A stretch of 32,616 nt of DNA from Promethearchaeota archaeon (GTDB taxonomy: Archaea > Asgardarchaeota > Lokiarchaeia > Sigyniarchaeales > SOKP01), in contig JAUVXW010000044.1 in the NCBI GenBank assembly GCA_030603385.1, positions 1 through 32,616 on the forward strand, given 5' to 3'. The position numbers and the translations under genes are program-made. The notes beneath the pieces were generated by a model, which saw only the letters and a program-made list of their open reading frames with translations, was not told the DNA's origin and ran no database searches. Within the stretch, counting starts at the first letter, position 1. Every line of letters begins with the position of its first letter. This document shows positions 8,325-16,964 of this stretch, piece by piece.

Positions 8325-8873
8325 TTATGAATAGAGTGAAAAATCAGAACCACTTGCAAAATCCTTAGGTTTCATAAAATCCTCTGGTTTTATTTTACCA
8401 AAACAGTATTCACCTAATATTATATTACTATAAGCTGAACCGTCAAAAACTCGTCTAATTGACTTGAAAAACTTATTTTTGGAGACTGTACCATTATCTT
8501 TAAGAAATATTTGGTCACTAATCTCATATCTATAGTTCTGTATATCAATTCGATAGAATAAATCTCTGATAAGAAAAAATTTTCTAAGATCCCAGAAGAA
8601 TTGCATTTTTCTATCTTCTTTTAATGAATTTAAAGCATCAACATGAGGTTTTGAAATTTGAGTTCCAAGTGAAATTATAATTAAATTTTTATCTTTAGGT
8701 TTAATAACAACCATATTTCTACCAATTGGGCGTTTCATTGGATCCCTTCCAGGAGGAAAAATGAACTGGAATCCAAAATCAAGTTTCGGGTTAGATATTT
8801 TTTCTCTGAGTAAGCCCTCGTCTAGTAGATATTCTTGAATTAGGCTCTTTATTTTGCTTTCTTTATTAGACAT
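8325..8873 (-). CDS. DUF2299-like archaeal protein
   Basis: 182 residues. Features recalled for DUF2299 are visible: an N-terminal helix (IKSLIQEYLLDEG), a FIFPPGRDP segment, the strand pair MVVIKPKDKNLIIISLGTQIS, and a helix with the FFWDLR signature near residues 92-97. The fold is thought to resemble small secretion-chaperone-like proteins, but no function is known. It lies upstream of the HIT gene on the same strand (23-bp gap). The C-terminal 50 residues are poorly conserved against anything I recall. Family call moderate, function unknown. Confidence 0.65.
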   Translation of the reverse strand: MSNKESKIKSLIQEYLLDEGLLREKISNPKLDFGFQFIFPPGRDPMKRPIGRNMVVIKPKDKNLIIISLGTQISKPHVDALNSLKEDRKMQFFWDLRKFFLIRDLFYRIDIQNYRYEISDQIFLKDNGTVSKNKFFKSIRRVFDGSAYSNIILGEYCFGKIKPEDFMKPKDFASGSDFSLYS

Positions 8874-8962
8874 TTTTATTCTGTAAGGTAAAGAATGAAA
8901 TAACTAATATAATTTTTTATGATGATCAACTCATTACCCTTTATTATGATATATCAAAGCTA

Positions 8963-9040
8963 ATGTGGGGAATTAGTGACATAATTGAAGAAATGAACGA
9001 TTTTGTCGAATTAGAAAAAAATTTTGCTCAATTTCTCTAA
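8963..9040 (+). CDS. Possible very small protein, or fragment
   Basis: ATG 8963 gives 25 residues (MWGISDIIEEMNDFVELE and seven more), ending TAA at 9038-9040 and overlapping the convergent gene's stop. The frame is open further upstream to 8870 and reads as protein-like sequence, but contains no ATG, GTG or TTG there. It may be a chance frame or the remnant of a gene cut by the divergent DUF2299 gene. Weak. Confidence 0.2.
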   Translation: MWGISDIIEEMNDFVELEKNFAQFL

Positions 9041-9390
9041 TATTTTCCTTTCGGACGTATTTCAGGTTCGATTCCCGCAGATTTTAGCACTTTAATATTA
9101 TTTTCTAAATCTTCGATAGTTGTGCAATAAATTACTTGAAGCGTGTCAAGTTCAACATAAATCTTACCAACAATACCTAAACCCCTTAATTGATTATCTT
9201 TATCAATAAAAGTATGATCTAAATTCATTTTAATAGCTTTTTTTCCGTTTTCTAGCTCAACTAGAGAAGGTTGACAAGCAGTAAACCCAAGACCCCGATT
9301 TTGAATCAAATAATTCATTAAGGCATAATCTAATTCATCATTGATTTCTCCCTGTTTTTGAAGGATCTTAATTACACTTGGATCTTGCAT
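9037..9390 (-). CDS. Hypothetical protein
   Basis: 117 residues, no family recognised. The predicted pattern is an N-terminal helix, a beta-rich middle (KKAIKMNLDHTFIDKDN, then GIVGKIYVELDTLQVIYC) and a C-terminal helix ending PEIRPKGKY. Two Cys are present without a zinc-binding pattern. It is a stand-alone minus-strand gene with 160 bp of non-coding DNA upstream. Coding is supported by composition and length. Confidence 0.65.
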   Translation of the reverse strand: MQDPSVIKILQKQGEINDELDYALMNYLIQNRGLGFTACQPSLVELENGKKAIKMNLDHTFIDKDNQLRGLGIVGKIYVELDTLQVIYCTTIEDLENNIKVLKSAGIEPEIRPKGKY

Positions 9391-9484
9391 ATTAAAAAAA
9401 AAATTTTCTTATTTAGATAAAAATGAGTTAAACTAGTTTTTATTTTTTTGGTTAATCTAATATTTTTAAAAAAAAGATTGAAAA

Positions 9485-9505
9485 ATTCTCCCCTGCTCGG
9501 AGAAT
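9485..9505 (-). terminator. Stem-loop terminator candidate after DUF211 gene
   Basis: ATTCTCC (9485-9491) and GGAGAAT (9499-9505) form a perfect 7-bp stem with a 7-nt loop. On the minus strand it is followed at once by T5 and then a longer T-run; on the plus strand it is also followed by T8 (9509-9516). It lies 50 bp past the DUF211 stop and is GC-rich against its surroundings. Could instead be a small structured RNA element. Confidence 0.45.
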
Positions 9506-9554
9506 CGGTTTTTTTTAACCAATATGGTAATCTGGCAGATTTAAATACTGAATA

Positions 9555-9809
9555 TTAATCTGTTTCTTCCCAAATAACCTCGTCAACGCTATGGAGCGCA
9601 CAATTCATCGTTTCTAAAACGTCAGTGATTTCTTCTAGTGAGAGATTTATTCCTTCAATATTTATATGTAGTGAAGCAGTTTTTTGATCTAACTCATCAA
9701 CTTTAATACTAACTTTATTTACTCCATTTATGTCCATTATAGTACGAGCTAGTAAGTCCAATCCCGGTTGATGAGGCTTTAAAATGTCCAAAAGGTACTG
9801 TACTTTCAT
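9555..9809 (-). CDS. DUF211 family protein
   Basis: 84 residues with the family opening MKVQYLLDILKPHQP and a ferredoxin-like beta-alpha-beta pattern: strand, helix (DLLARTIMDINGV), strand VSIKVDEL, strand ASLHINIEGINL, helix SLEEITDVLETMNCAL, final strand HSVDEVIWEE. DUF211 is confined to archaea, and structures are reported as small oligomeric ferredoxin-like folds; no enzymatic activity is established. The gene is separated from the HAD gene by about 80 bp and may be co-transcribed with it. Confidence 0.85.
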   Translation of the reverse strand: MKVQYLLDILKPHQPGLDLLARTIMDINGVNKVSIKVDELDQKTASLHINIEGINLSLEEITDVLETMNCALHSVDEVIWEETD

Positions 9810-9892
9810 TTTATTAGTTTAAACCTACAAATGTTATTGAATAATAATAGCTTTAGTAGTTATTTTATATTCTTTTTGGTTATTTATAAAAG

Positions 9893-10582
9893 TTACTCAA
9901 CAGCTTCTATTAATTTCAACGGGATTTCATTAAGTTGAATAATTTTATCAGCCTTTTTCATGGATTCTCCTGTGAAAAAATTAGGTTTTTTAGTGTTTAG
10001 AGCAATAGAATAAGCACCAACATTAATCGCAGCTTCTATATCACGACTAGAATCTCCGATAACTAATGCTTCACTAGGATTAATTTTCAATTTGTTACAT
10101 ATATATGTTAAATGCTTTGGATGAGGTTTTAGATTATTAACATTATCTCGTCCGACAATCAATTCAAAGAATTGCGTTAAATTAACTGTCCTAAGAGAAA
10201 TTTCTGCGTTTTTTCTTTTATTAAAAGTAAAGATTGCCTGTTTTAACTTTTTAGCTTTAGCATATTCTAATACTTGATTTATTCCTTTTACCATTATAGC
10301 CTTTTGAGCGGCCTCGTGTTCTACCTTAGTAATTACACTATCAACTTCATTTACAATTTTTTCTATCTTTTTTTCAGAAAATCCTTGTGTATTGAAATAA
10401 TCCCTTGATTTAGCGACATTATCTAGAATAGAAAACTCTACAGAAAGGAAAGGTTTAGGGACACCATATTTTTTTAAAATTTTTATAGCTTCATGACGCG
10501 CTCTTAGAAAATCAATATTAAAATAAATAAGGGTACCATCTAGATCCCATATAATTGCTTTAATACGTTTTCTCTTTTGCAT
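9893..10582 (-). CDS. HAD-superfamily phosphatase (phosphoglycolate-phosphatase-like)
   Basis: Mg-dependent phosphomonoesterase of the HAD type, 229 residues. Motif I IIWDLDGTL with nucleophile Asp13 and Asp15; a helical cap of about residues 20-100; motif II Thr119 in IFTFN; motif III Lys152 in LKPHPK; motif IV GDSSRDIEAA with Asp177 and Asp181. The substrate cannot be read from sequence; the layout matches Gph/pyrophosphatase PpaX relatives. It is the last gene of a tight three-gene group: its start abuts the ThpR stop. Confidence 0.9.
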   Translation of the reverse strand: MQKRKRIKAIIWDLDGTLIYFNIDFLRARHEAIKILKKYGVPKPFLSVEFSILDNVAKSRDYFNTQGFSEKKIEKIVNEVDSVITKVEHEAAQKAIMVKGINQVLEYAKAKKLKQAIFTFNKRKNAEISLRTVNLTQFFELIVGRDNVNNLKPHPKHLTYICNKLKINPSEALVIGDSSRDIEAAINVGAYSIALNTKKPNFFTGESMKKADKIIQLNEIPLKLIEAVE

Positions 10583-11155
10583 TTAGTATACCAAATCAGT
10601 GTAAATTGGACCTTTTTGTGTTAATTCAGACTTTTTAAGCTTAATTTGGTTTATTGTAAATTCTCCAAATTCTGTATTTTTGTTCTCATTGATTATTTTT
10701 TTAAACGTATCGAAAGTTTTGTAATTAATTTTCTCTTTTCTAAGCCTTCCAATAGTCAAGTGTGGTTTAAATTGCTGTCTTTTATCACGATCAATCTTTA
10801 ATCTTTCATAAAGTAAGTTTTCAACTAAATCTTTAATTTCTTGCAATAAAGCAATATTCCCAATAAGTTTTATCCATAAAACAGAAAATCGATTAAATTG
10901 ACCAACACCCTTAAGGTAATATCTGAGATTTTTCCCTTGAAAGATATTTTTGTTAATATCATCGTTTAAAATTGCATAAATCTTAGGTGCTAATGTTTCA
11001 GGAATATTACCCAAGAATTTAACAGTCATATGTAAATTATTAAGCTTTACTAGTTTAAGCTTTGGTTGATTTTGCTTTAATCGAGAAGAAAAAGAATCGA
11101 TATTCTTAATAGTGTCTTCATCTTCTAATTCAAGAGCGATGAAAGATCTAATCAT
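10583..11155 (-). CDS. thpR: RNA 2',3'-cyclic phosphodiesterase (2'-5' RNA ligase family)
   Basis: Two-H phosphoesterase that hydrolyses 2',3'-cyclic phosphate RNA ends, and can ligate tRNA halves in vitro. Both catalytic HxT motifs are present: His42-Met-Thr44 (LHMTVKFLG) and His132-Leu-Thr134 (PHLTIGRLR). The opening MIRSFIALEL is typical; 190 residues is normal. The start overlaps the end of the dehydrogenase gene by 8 bp and the stop abuts the HAD gene, so the three are translated from one message. In archaea that splice tRNA introns (see the intron in tRNA-Ser at 30600) such an enzyme could process ends, but the link is inference. Confidence 0.92.
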   Translation of the reverse strand: MIRSFIALELEDEDTIKNIDSFSSRLKQNQPKLKLVKLNNLHMTVKFLGNIPETLAPKIYAILNDDINKNIFQGKNLRYYLKGVGQFNRFSVLWIKLIGNIALLQEIKDLVENLLYERLKIDRDKRQQFKPHLTIGRLRKEKINYKTFDTFKKIINENKNTEFGEFTINQIKLKKSELTQKGPIYTDLVY

Positions 11156-12284
11156 TTTTTTCCCAATAATGAAAAATCCTCCATTGTTTATTTTTTAATT
11201 GTTTTTTTTGCTCGGGAATAATATTGATTTCATTCAAATCTTTTATTGAAGTAGATTTTATGATATTTATTATATTTTTTAAAAAAATAATATTCATTTT
11301 CCCCCTAGTATTTGCATCAGCTGAAGCATTATGGGGAATAAGAATTATTCTCATTTCTGGTTGAGCCTTTTTTATTTTTTTTAAGCGTTTTAGAGTTTTC
11401 ATATCAACTGGTTCTATAGGATATACATCAAGAGCTATATTAATCTTAATTTCGTTATTTTCTAACATATCTAATAAAACTTCCAAATCCAAAACGCCTC
11501 CTCGGGCGGTGTTTACGAGTAAAGCATTTCTTTTCATTAAAATTAATAAAGAGCGACTAACTAATTTCTCTGTATATTTATTTAAAGGAATATGCAAACT
11601 AAGGATATCTGATTCTCTAAAAACATCTTCAATATTCTCTTTAAATTCAATTAAAGGGTATTTTTCTTCAAAATCTTTCATTTGTTTAATATCATAATAA
11701 AGAATTTTAACACCCCAACCATATAATTTCTTCACTAATTCCTTTCCAATCTCTCCCAATCCCACAATTCCAAGGATTTTGTTAGTAATTACTGATGAAA
11801 GAGATTTGTCTAAATCCCATTTATCAGTTGCAGTCCATTGGTTATTCCACATATAATTGTGAAGATCAATCAAGTTCCTTAAATTTGCCATAATTATGGC
11901 TATGGTGTAATCTGCTACTGTTTCGTGGAGGACTCCGGGTGTATGTGTTATTAATATATTATCTTTCTGTGTTCTTTGAATGTGATTAAATCCTGCTGTT
12001 GATGTAGAAATAGCAAAAACTCTTGATTTTTCCAACATTTCTGAGGATAATTGATGACTTAAGTGACATCCAAGGATGTCAGGGTTGAATTTTTCAACTT
12101 CTTTTTGCAGCTGTTCTTCTGATGGAAATCTCCCATTGAAAACTTTTAATTCTGAGAGTTTATCTAATTCTTGCCATAAATCCTTAATGTATTTACGAAG
12201 TTCTTGAGAGATTTTTTCATTAGATCCAATTTCTTTTTCTGAGAAAACATTTGAAGTAAGAAATACTTTAGGTTTATATGCCAT
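11148..12284 (-). CDS. D-isomer-specific 2-hydroxyacid dehydrogenase
   Basis: NAD(P)-dependent oxidoreductase interconverting 2-oxo and 2-hydroxy acids. The nucleotide-binding motif GIVGLGEIG lies in mid-protein, and the catalytic residues are all seen: Arg in VNTARGG, Glu in DVYPIEP, His in LIPHNAS. The N-terminal substrate domain contains STSTAGFNHI and THTPGVLHETVADY, typical of the glyoxylate/D-lactate/phosphoglycerate group. The exact substrate is not defined; no ACT domain follows, so it is unlike long serA. Several ATGs lie at the start (12296, 12290, 12284); I prefer 12284 (MAYKPKVFL). It leads the operon with thpR and the HAD gene. Confidence 0.9.
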   Translation of the reverse strand: MAYKPKVFLTSNVFSEKEIGSNEKISQELRKYIKDLWQELDKLSELKVFNGRFPSEEQLQKEVEKFNPDILGCHLSHQLSSEMLEKSRVFAISTSTAGFNHIQRTQKDNILITHTPGVLHETVADYTIAIIMANLRNLIDLHNYMWNNQWTATDKWDLDKSLSSVITNKILGIVGLGEIGKELVKKLYGWGVKILYYDIKQMKDFEEKYPLIEFKENIEDVFRESDILSLHIPLNKYTEKLVSRSLLILMKRNALLVNTARGGVLDLEVLLDMLENNEIKINIALDVYPIEPVDMKTLKRLKKIKKAQPEMRIILIPHNASADANTRGKMNIIFLKNIINIIKSTSIKDLNEINIIPEQKKQLKNKQWRIFHYWEKND

Positions 12285-12414
12285 ATTCATGACCAATATT
12301 ATCGAACATTTGAATTTTATTGATAAAATATTCTATTTTTAATTTTTTCTTATTATCAATATTTATTAAAACTAAATCTAATTTATATTTAAAATATAAT
12401 AATAGTGGTAGAAA

Positions 12415-12573
12415 ATGGCAATAATCAAATGTCAGAAATGTAAAAAAGATATTATTGGGGGCGCAAAAATTCAATATTTTGATATTAAGGAGCCTACTAC
12501 TATTCATGTTTTTTGTTCTGAGGATTGTAAAGAAAAGTGGATTTCTTCTCAAAAAAAAAAAAAAAAGAAATAA
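12415..12573 (+). CDS. Small TRASH/zinc-ribbon-like protein with poly-Lys tail
   Basis: 52 residues. Cys6-x2-Cys9 (CQKC) and a later FCSEDC (Cys34, Cys38) form the four-cysteine pattern of TRASH-type metal-binding proteins, with the diagnostic aromatic-Cys-Ser before the second pair. The protein ends in six lysines encoded within a run of 16 A residues followed by GAAA, and the TAA falls in frame. Such domains bind zinc or other heavy metals and often act in metal sensing. A TATA-like TTATATTTAAAATA lies about 40 bp upstream. It is divergent from the 2-hydroxyacid dehydrogenase and convergent with the next gene. The A-run makes the C-terminus sensitive to sequencing error. Confidence 0.72.
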   Translation: MAIIKCQKCKKDIIGGAKIQYFDIKEPTTIHVFCSEDCKEKWISSQKKKKKK

Positions 12574-12584
12574 CCTACTTATTT

Positions 12585-13547
12585 TTACCTTTCGATTTTT
12601 TTTGGTAGGTAAAAGTCATATCCTTTCTTAAATAGTTTAGTTTTGAGAAATCTATCAAGTCGTCTCGCGTTTTGAAAAATAACCCATATCATTTTATCGT
12701 TTTTATAATACTTATACACTTCTTCAAACGTGATTGGCATTATTTCGAATTCTTTAGCTTCTTCTCTATAAAACTGATTAATTCTTCTGATTAACCTAGG
12801 TATTATTTCAGGTTTCTGTTCTTTGAAAAAATTTGCAATTAAATCTATTGCTACTAATCTCCAATCGTAATAACGATCTACTACTTCTTGTACAAAGAGA
12901 GCTTTAATTAAAAATCTCAAGAATGATGGAGCACTTTTTAAGAATAATTCTGCTTCCATTGCTTCAATATTGTTTTTCCGAAATAAAGGAGTACTTGTAT
13001 CTAAATAGAGTAATTTTGAAGTTTCATAAACTTTTGGATTATTATAGTCATAATTAACAACAACAAAATTAGATATTTGCCCGTCTATACCGACATCTAA
13101 ATTTGGGTTTTCTCTATTTAGAGTCCACACTTTCTTTAATTCTCTCATAGCAAGAATAGTTAAGGTTTCAATTTCATTATCAGATACGTGGTGAATAACT
13201 TTGTTGCCAACAGCTTTGGGATCAATCTTTTGTTGAATACAATAAAATTTAATTTCGTCTTTATCATTTTTAAACCAAATTGCATCATGTTCAGGAAGGT
13301 TTAAACCAATTTCATCACTTAAAATTCTGCAGTATTCCTTATATGCCCAAATATGTCTTTTAACTTGTTTTTTATTATCAAAAATGGGTATTCTTTTATA
13401 AGCTAAATGTGCTGGATCATCAAGAATTTCAAAAACCAAACTAATCTCCCCAAATCCAAGTATTTTAATAGGTATTTTTCCTCTTTCTGGGTGTATAGTA
13501 TCAAGTGTCTTTTCAAATTCTTTTAATAATTCAATATTAATATTCAT
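12585..13547 (-). CDS. Kinase-like fold protein (DUF6206-like)
   Basis: 320 residues. The pattern resembles aminoglycoside-phosphotransferase/protein-kinase-like folds: a glycine-rich strand (KILGFGEISLVFEI, residues about 28-41), a strand with candidate ATP-binding Lys (LAYKRIP, about 48-54), a later VGIDGQISNF where kinases have the catalytic-loop Asp and Asn, and YLDTSTPLFR at the place of the metal-binding Asp. I recall uncharacterised proteins with DGQxxN and LDxSTPLFR classified as DUF6206. No substrate is known and phosphotransfer is inference. The gene stands alone, convergent with the TRASH-like gene. Confidence 0.6.
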   Translation of the reverse strand: MNINIELLKEFEKTLDTIHPERGKIPIKILGFGEISLVFEILDDPAHLAYKRIPIFDNKKQVKRHIWAYKEYCRILSDEIGLNLPEHDAIWFKNDKDEIKFYCIQQKIDPKAVGNKVIHHVSDNEIETLTILAMRELKKVWTLNRENPNLDVGIDGQISNFVVVNYDYNNPKVYETSKLLYLDTSTPLFRKNNIEAMEAELFLKSAPSFLRFLIKALFVQEVVDRYYDWRLVAIDLIANFFKEQKPEIIPRLIRRINQFYREEAKEFEIMPITFEEVYKYYKNDKMIWVIFQNARRLDRFLKTKLFKKGYDFYLPKKIER

Positions 13548-13751
13548 AAGTTATCAATATCCCAAAATAATTTCACTTAGACTTATTTTAACGTTATATA
13601 TATTTAAAATTTTAATAATTATTAATCTCACTTCTTTGGTCGTACTTTTGAAGCGCAAAACATGTAATTATTCTATTCCAATTTCAAATTATTTTTTAAG
13701 CTTTTTAGATTTTTTAATCTACAATTAAATGATAAAAAATAGAGAGAGATA

Positions 13752-16700
13752 ATGCAAGAGAAATTAGATTGGGAAAATGCTGAGATGATTGGGCAAAATA
13801 AGGAACCCGCTCATAATACTCTTATTCCTTACCAAGATGTAGAGTCTGCATTGAAAGGAATACCTGATGCTTCATTATATTACAAATCACTAAATGGCAA
13901 ATGGAAATTTATTTGGGTCAGAAGACCACAAGATCGTCCAAAAGACTTCTTTAAAATTGAATACGACGCGATTGAATGGGATGAAATTCCAGTACCCAGT
14001 AACTGGCAGATGCATGGCTACGGTATCCCAATTTATTTAAATATTAGATATCCGCGTAGTGTGAGTAAAAAAATTATACCCAAAATTAGTCATGAGTATA
14101 ATCCTGTAGGATCCTATAGAACTGAGTTTATTATTCCAGATAATTGGGATAATCGAGAAGTTTTTATTCATTTTGATGGAGTTAAATCGGCATTTTACAT
14201 TTGGGTAAATGGGAAAAAAGTTGGTTATAGTCAAGGCTCAATGACACCCACAGAATTTAATATTACAAAATATTTAAGAGAAGGAAATAATATTTTAGCT
14301 GTGGAAGTATATCGGTGGTCCGATGGAAGTTATCTAGAAGATCAAGATATGTGGAGAATGAGTGGAATTTATCGAGATGTATACTTATTTTCAACACAGA
14401 AGGTGCATATTAGAGATTTTTTTGCTCATTGCGTTTTTGACGAGGATTATGAAGATATATTGCTAAAAATTCGAATAAAAATACGGAATTATGGTTCGAA
14501 TAATACTAATAACTTTAAAGTTGAGATCTCCTTATTGGATGGTCAGCAAAATTATGTTAAATCTGAAATTTTAATGTCGGAAAGCATTAATGTTGAATAT
14601 AATTCAGAAAAGACAGTTGAAATGCAAACCAAAATCGAAAATCCTGAAAAGTGGTCTGCGGAGATACCATATCTTTATGATTTAGTTTTAAAGTTGAAGA
14701 ATTCGAATGAAGATATTATAGAAGTAGAGAATTGTAAATTCGGGTTTAAACAGGTTGATATAGGACATGATGGGGGGTTTTATATAAATGGACGATCTAT
14801 TAAGTTTAAGGGTGTGAATAGACATGAACATGATCCTGATCACGGACGCGCTATTCCTTTCAGTAGGATGCTTCAAGATATTAAATTATTAAAGCAGAAT
14901 AATATAAATGCTGTTCGCACAAGTCATTACCCAGACCATCCCAAGTGGTATGAATTATGTGATCAATATGGATTGTACATCATTGATGAGTGTAATTTAG
15001 AAACACACGAATTAAGGGATATTGTACCTGCAAGCGATCCACAATGGACAGTCGCCTGCGTTGACAGAATGGTAAGTGTGGTTGAAAGAGATAAAAACCA
15101 TCCCTGTATAATCATGTGGTCACTTGGGAATGAAGCCGGTATGGGGGATAACTTTAAGAAAATGAAGGAAGCAGCGCTTAAGATAGATCCTTCAAGACCG
15201 ATCCATTATGAACAAGATTTTAACAATGAAGTTTCTGACGTTCTTAGTTATATGTACTACCCATCCTTTTTTTTAGAAAGAATGGTAAAAAATAGGGAGT
15301 ATGGGCTATATGGTCAACTCAAGAAATTAAAAGAAGGAATAGAAAAGCCCTATATGCTTTGTGAATATGTTCATGCAATGGGAAATAGTTTAGGCAATTT
15401 TAAAGAATATTGGGAGTTATTTGAAAAATATCCAAATGTTCTTGGTGGATTTATATGGGATTTTGTAGATCAGGGGCTTCGTAAAACTTCTGAAGATGGA
15501 AAGGAATATTTTGCATATGGCGGAGATTTTGGTGATAAACCTAATGATAGTAATTTTTGCATCAATGGTATTGTCTTGCCTGACCGAACACCCAATCCTG
15601 CGCTATACGAAGTTAAGAAACTTTACCAAAATATTAAAGTTATTCCTGTCGATCTATTAAATGGGAAGGTAAGGATTCTCAATAAATATAATTTTAAATC
15701 ACTTGATTTCGCAAATGGTAGATGGGAATTAACTGCTAATGGTATAATAATCCAAGAAGGTAAAATGAAGAAATTCAATATAAAACCAAAAGACACTATG
15801 GATGTTATAATACCTTTTAAACAACCTGAACTTTCCCCTAATACAGAATACCATCTTAAAACTGTTTTTCTTCTCTGTGAAGATACGCTTTGGGCTAAAA
15901 AAGGACACATACTAGCATGGGATCAATTTAAAATCCCTTATAATATTCCTATTGAACCAAAGATAGAAATCAGTGAATTGAAAAATATCGAACTCGAAGA
16001 ATCAGAGAATGACTTAATGATAAAAGGAGAATACTTTAAAGTGATTATTGGTAAGAAATCTGGGGTAATTGAATCTTATTATTTTAATAATAAAGAATTA
16101 ATAACCAACGCTCTAATCCCCAATTTTTGGCGAGCACCAACTGATAATGATAGAATGGGTTTTCGGAGAGATCAGGATCAGAATTCAGATAAGACTTGGA
16201 GAGAAGCAAGTAAGAACCGAGTAACAAGTAAAGTTGAATTTGAACAGATAAAACCACAAGTTATTCGCATTAATGTAGAATTTGATGTAATAAACTCAAA
16301 AGAACCTCTTAAGACAGCATATATTATTTATGGAAATGGTGTTATCATTATAAGAAATGAATTTACACCTACTAGGGCTATTATTCGCTTCGGTATGCAA
16401 ACTTCCATTCCCAAAGAATTTAATAAAATGACTTGGAATGGAAGAGGCCCCCATGAAACTATGTTTGATAGAAAAACTGGAGCTGCTATAGGAATTTATT
16501 CTGATTCAGTAAAGAATTTAATACACCCATATGTTAGACCACAAGAGAATGGAAATAGAACTGATGTAAGATGGGTAACGATGACTAATAAAGAAGGAAA
16601 CGGTTTACTAATATCTGACGTTGGAGGAACTAACCTTAATGTTAGTGCTTGGCCTTATTCAATGGAAGATTTAGAATCTGCAAAACATAATCACCAATTA

Positions 16701-16886
16701 CCACGTCGTGAATTTATCACGTTTAATATTGATTATAAACAACGTGGTGTAGGAAGTTTCTGGCTCCATAGGAAATATATACTGGAGGGAAATAAGAAAT
16801 ATAGTTATGCTTTTCTCTTAAGAGGGTATACTAATGATATGGGAGATATTAACCTAGTTGCTAAAAGAAAACCGCCTATAATTTAA
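13752..16886 (+). CDS. lacZ: Beta-galactosidase, glycoside hydrolase family 2
   Basis: Hydrolyses terminal beta-D-galactose (lactose and related glycosides). 1044 residues, full LacZ length, with domains in order: jelly-roll sugar-binding domain (about 45-215, WVNGKKVGYSQGSMTPTEF), two Ig-like domains around a TIM barrel (about 330-620), and the C-terminal beta-sandwich (about 745-1030). The acid/base Glu461 is in SLGNEAG and the nucleophile Glu538 in LCEYVHAMGN. The RTSHYPDHPKWYELCDQ and IIDECNLETH segments are the other signature motifs. No signal peptide, so cytosolic; substrate must be imported, and a GPH-type transporter lies 2.7 kb downstream. LacZ is mainly bacterial, so acquisition by transfer is likely, though base composition now matches the neighbours. 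Confidence 0.97.
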   Translation: MQEKLDWENAEMIGQNKEPAHNTLIPYQDVESALKGIPDASLYYKSLNGKWKFIWVRRPQDRPKDFFKIEYDAIEWDEIPVPSNWQMHGYGIPIYLNIRYPRSVSKKIIPKISHEYNPVGSYRTEFIIPDNWDNREVFIHFDGVKSAFYIWVNGKKVGYSQGSMTPTEFNITKYLREGNNILAVEVYRWSDGSYLEDQDMWRMSGIYRDVYLFSTQKVHIRDFFAHCVFDEDYEDILLKIRIKIRNYGSNNTNNFKVEISLLDGQQNYVKSEILMSESINVEYNSEKTVEMQTKIENPEKWSAEIPYLYDLVLKLKNSNEDIIEVENCKFGFKQVDIGHDGGFYINGRSIKFKGVNRHEHDPDHGRAIPFSRMLQDIKLLKQNNINAVRTSHYPDHPKWYELCDQYGLYIIDECNLETHELRDIVPASDPQWTVACVDRMVSVVERDKNHPCIIMWSLGNEAGMGDNFKKMKEAALKIDPSRPIHYEQDFNNEVSDVLSYMYYPSFFLERMVKNREYGLYGQLKKLKEGIEKPYMLCEYVHAMGNSLGNFKEYWELFEKYPNVLGGFIWDFVDQGLRKTSEDGKEYFAYGGDFGDKPNDSNFCINGIVLPDRTPNPALYEVKKLYQNIKVIPVDLLNGKVRILNKYNFKSLDFANGRWELTANGIIIQEGKMKKFNIKPKDTMDVIIPFKQPELSPNTEYHLKTVFLLCEDTLWAKKGHILAWDQFKIPYNIPIEPKIEISELKNIELEESENDLMIKGEYFKVIIGKKSGVIESYYFNNKELITNALIPNFWRAPTDNDRMGFRRDQDQNSDKTWREASKNRVTSKVEFEQIKPQVIRINVEFDVINSKEPLKTAYIIYGNGVIIIRNEFTPTRAIIRFGMQTSIPKEFNKMTWNGRGPHETMFDRKTGAAIGIYSDSVKNLIHPYVRPQENGNRTDVRWVTMTNKEGNGLLISDVGGTNLNVSAWPYSMEDLESAKHNHQLPRREFITFNIDYKQRGVGSFWLHRKYILEGNKKYSYAFLLRGYTNDMGDINLVAKRKPPII

Positions 16887-16964
16887 GTTTTTTTAACAAT
16901 ATCAATATTTTATATTATATTCGCAACTATAATTAGATATACTATTAAAAATATTGGTGTTAAG

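Noticed and set aside
12274..12552. Minus-strand 92-residue frame
   Set aside because: Opposite the TRASH-like gene, whose Cys pattern and stop position are far better supported.
14037..15910. Three minus-strand frames inside lacZ
   Set aside because: Shadows of a full-length LacZ with catalytic residues in place.
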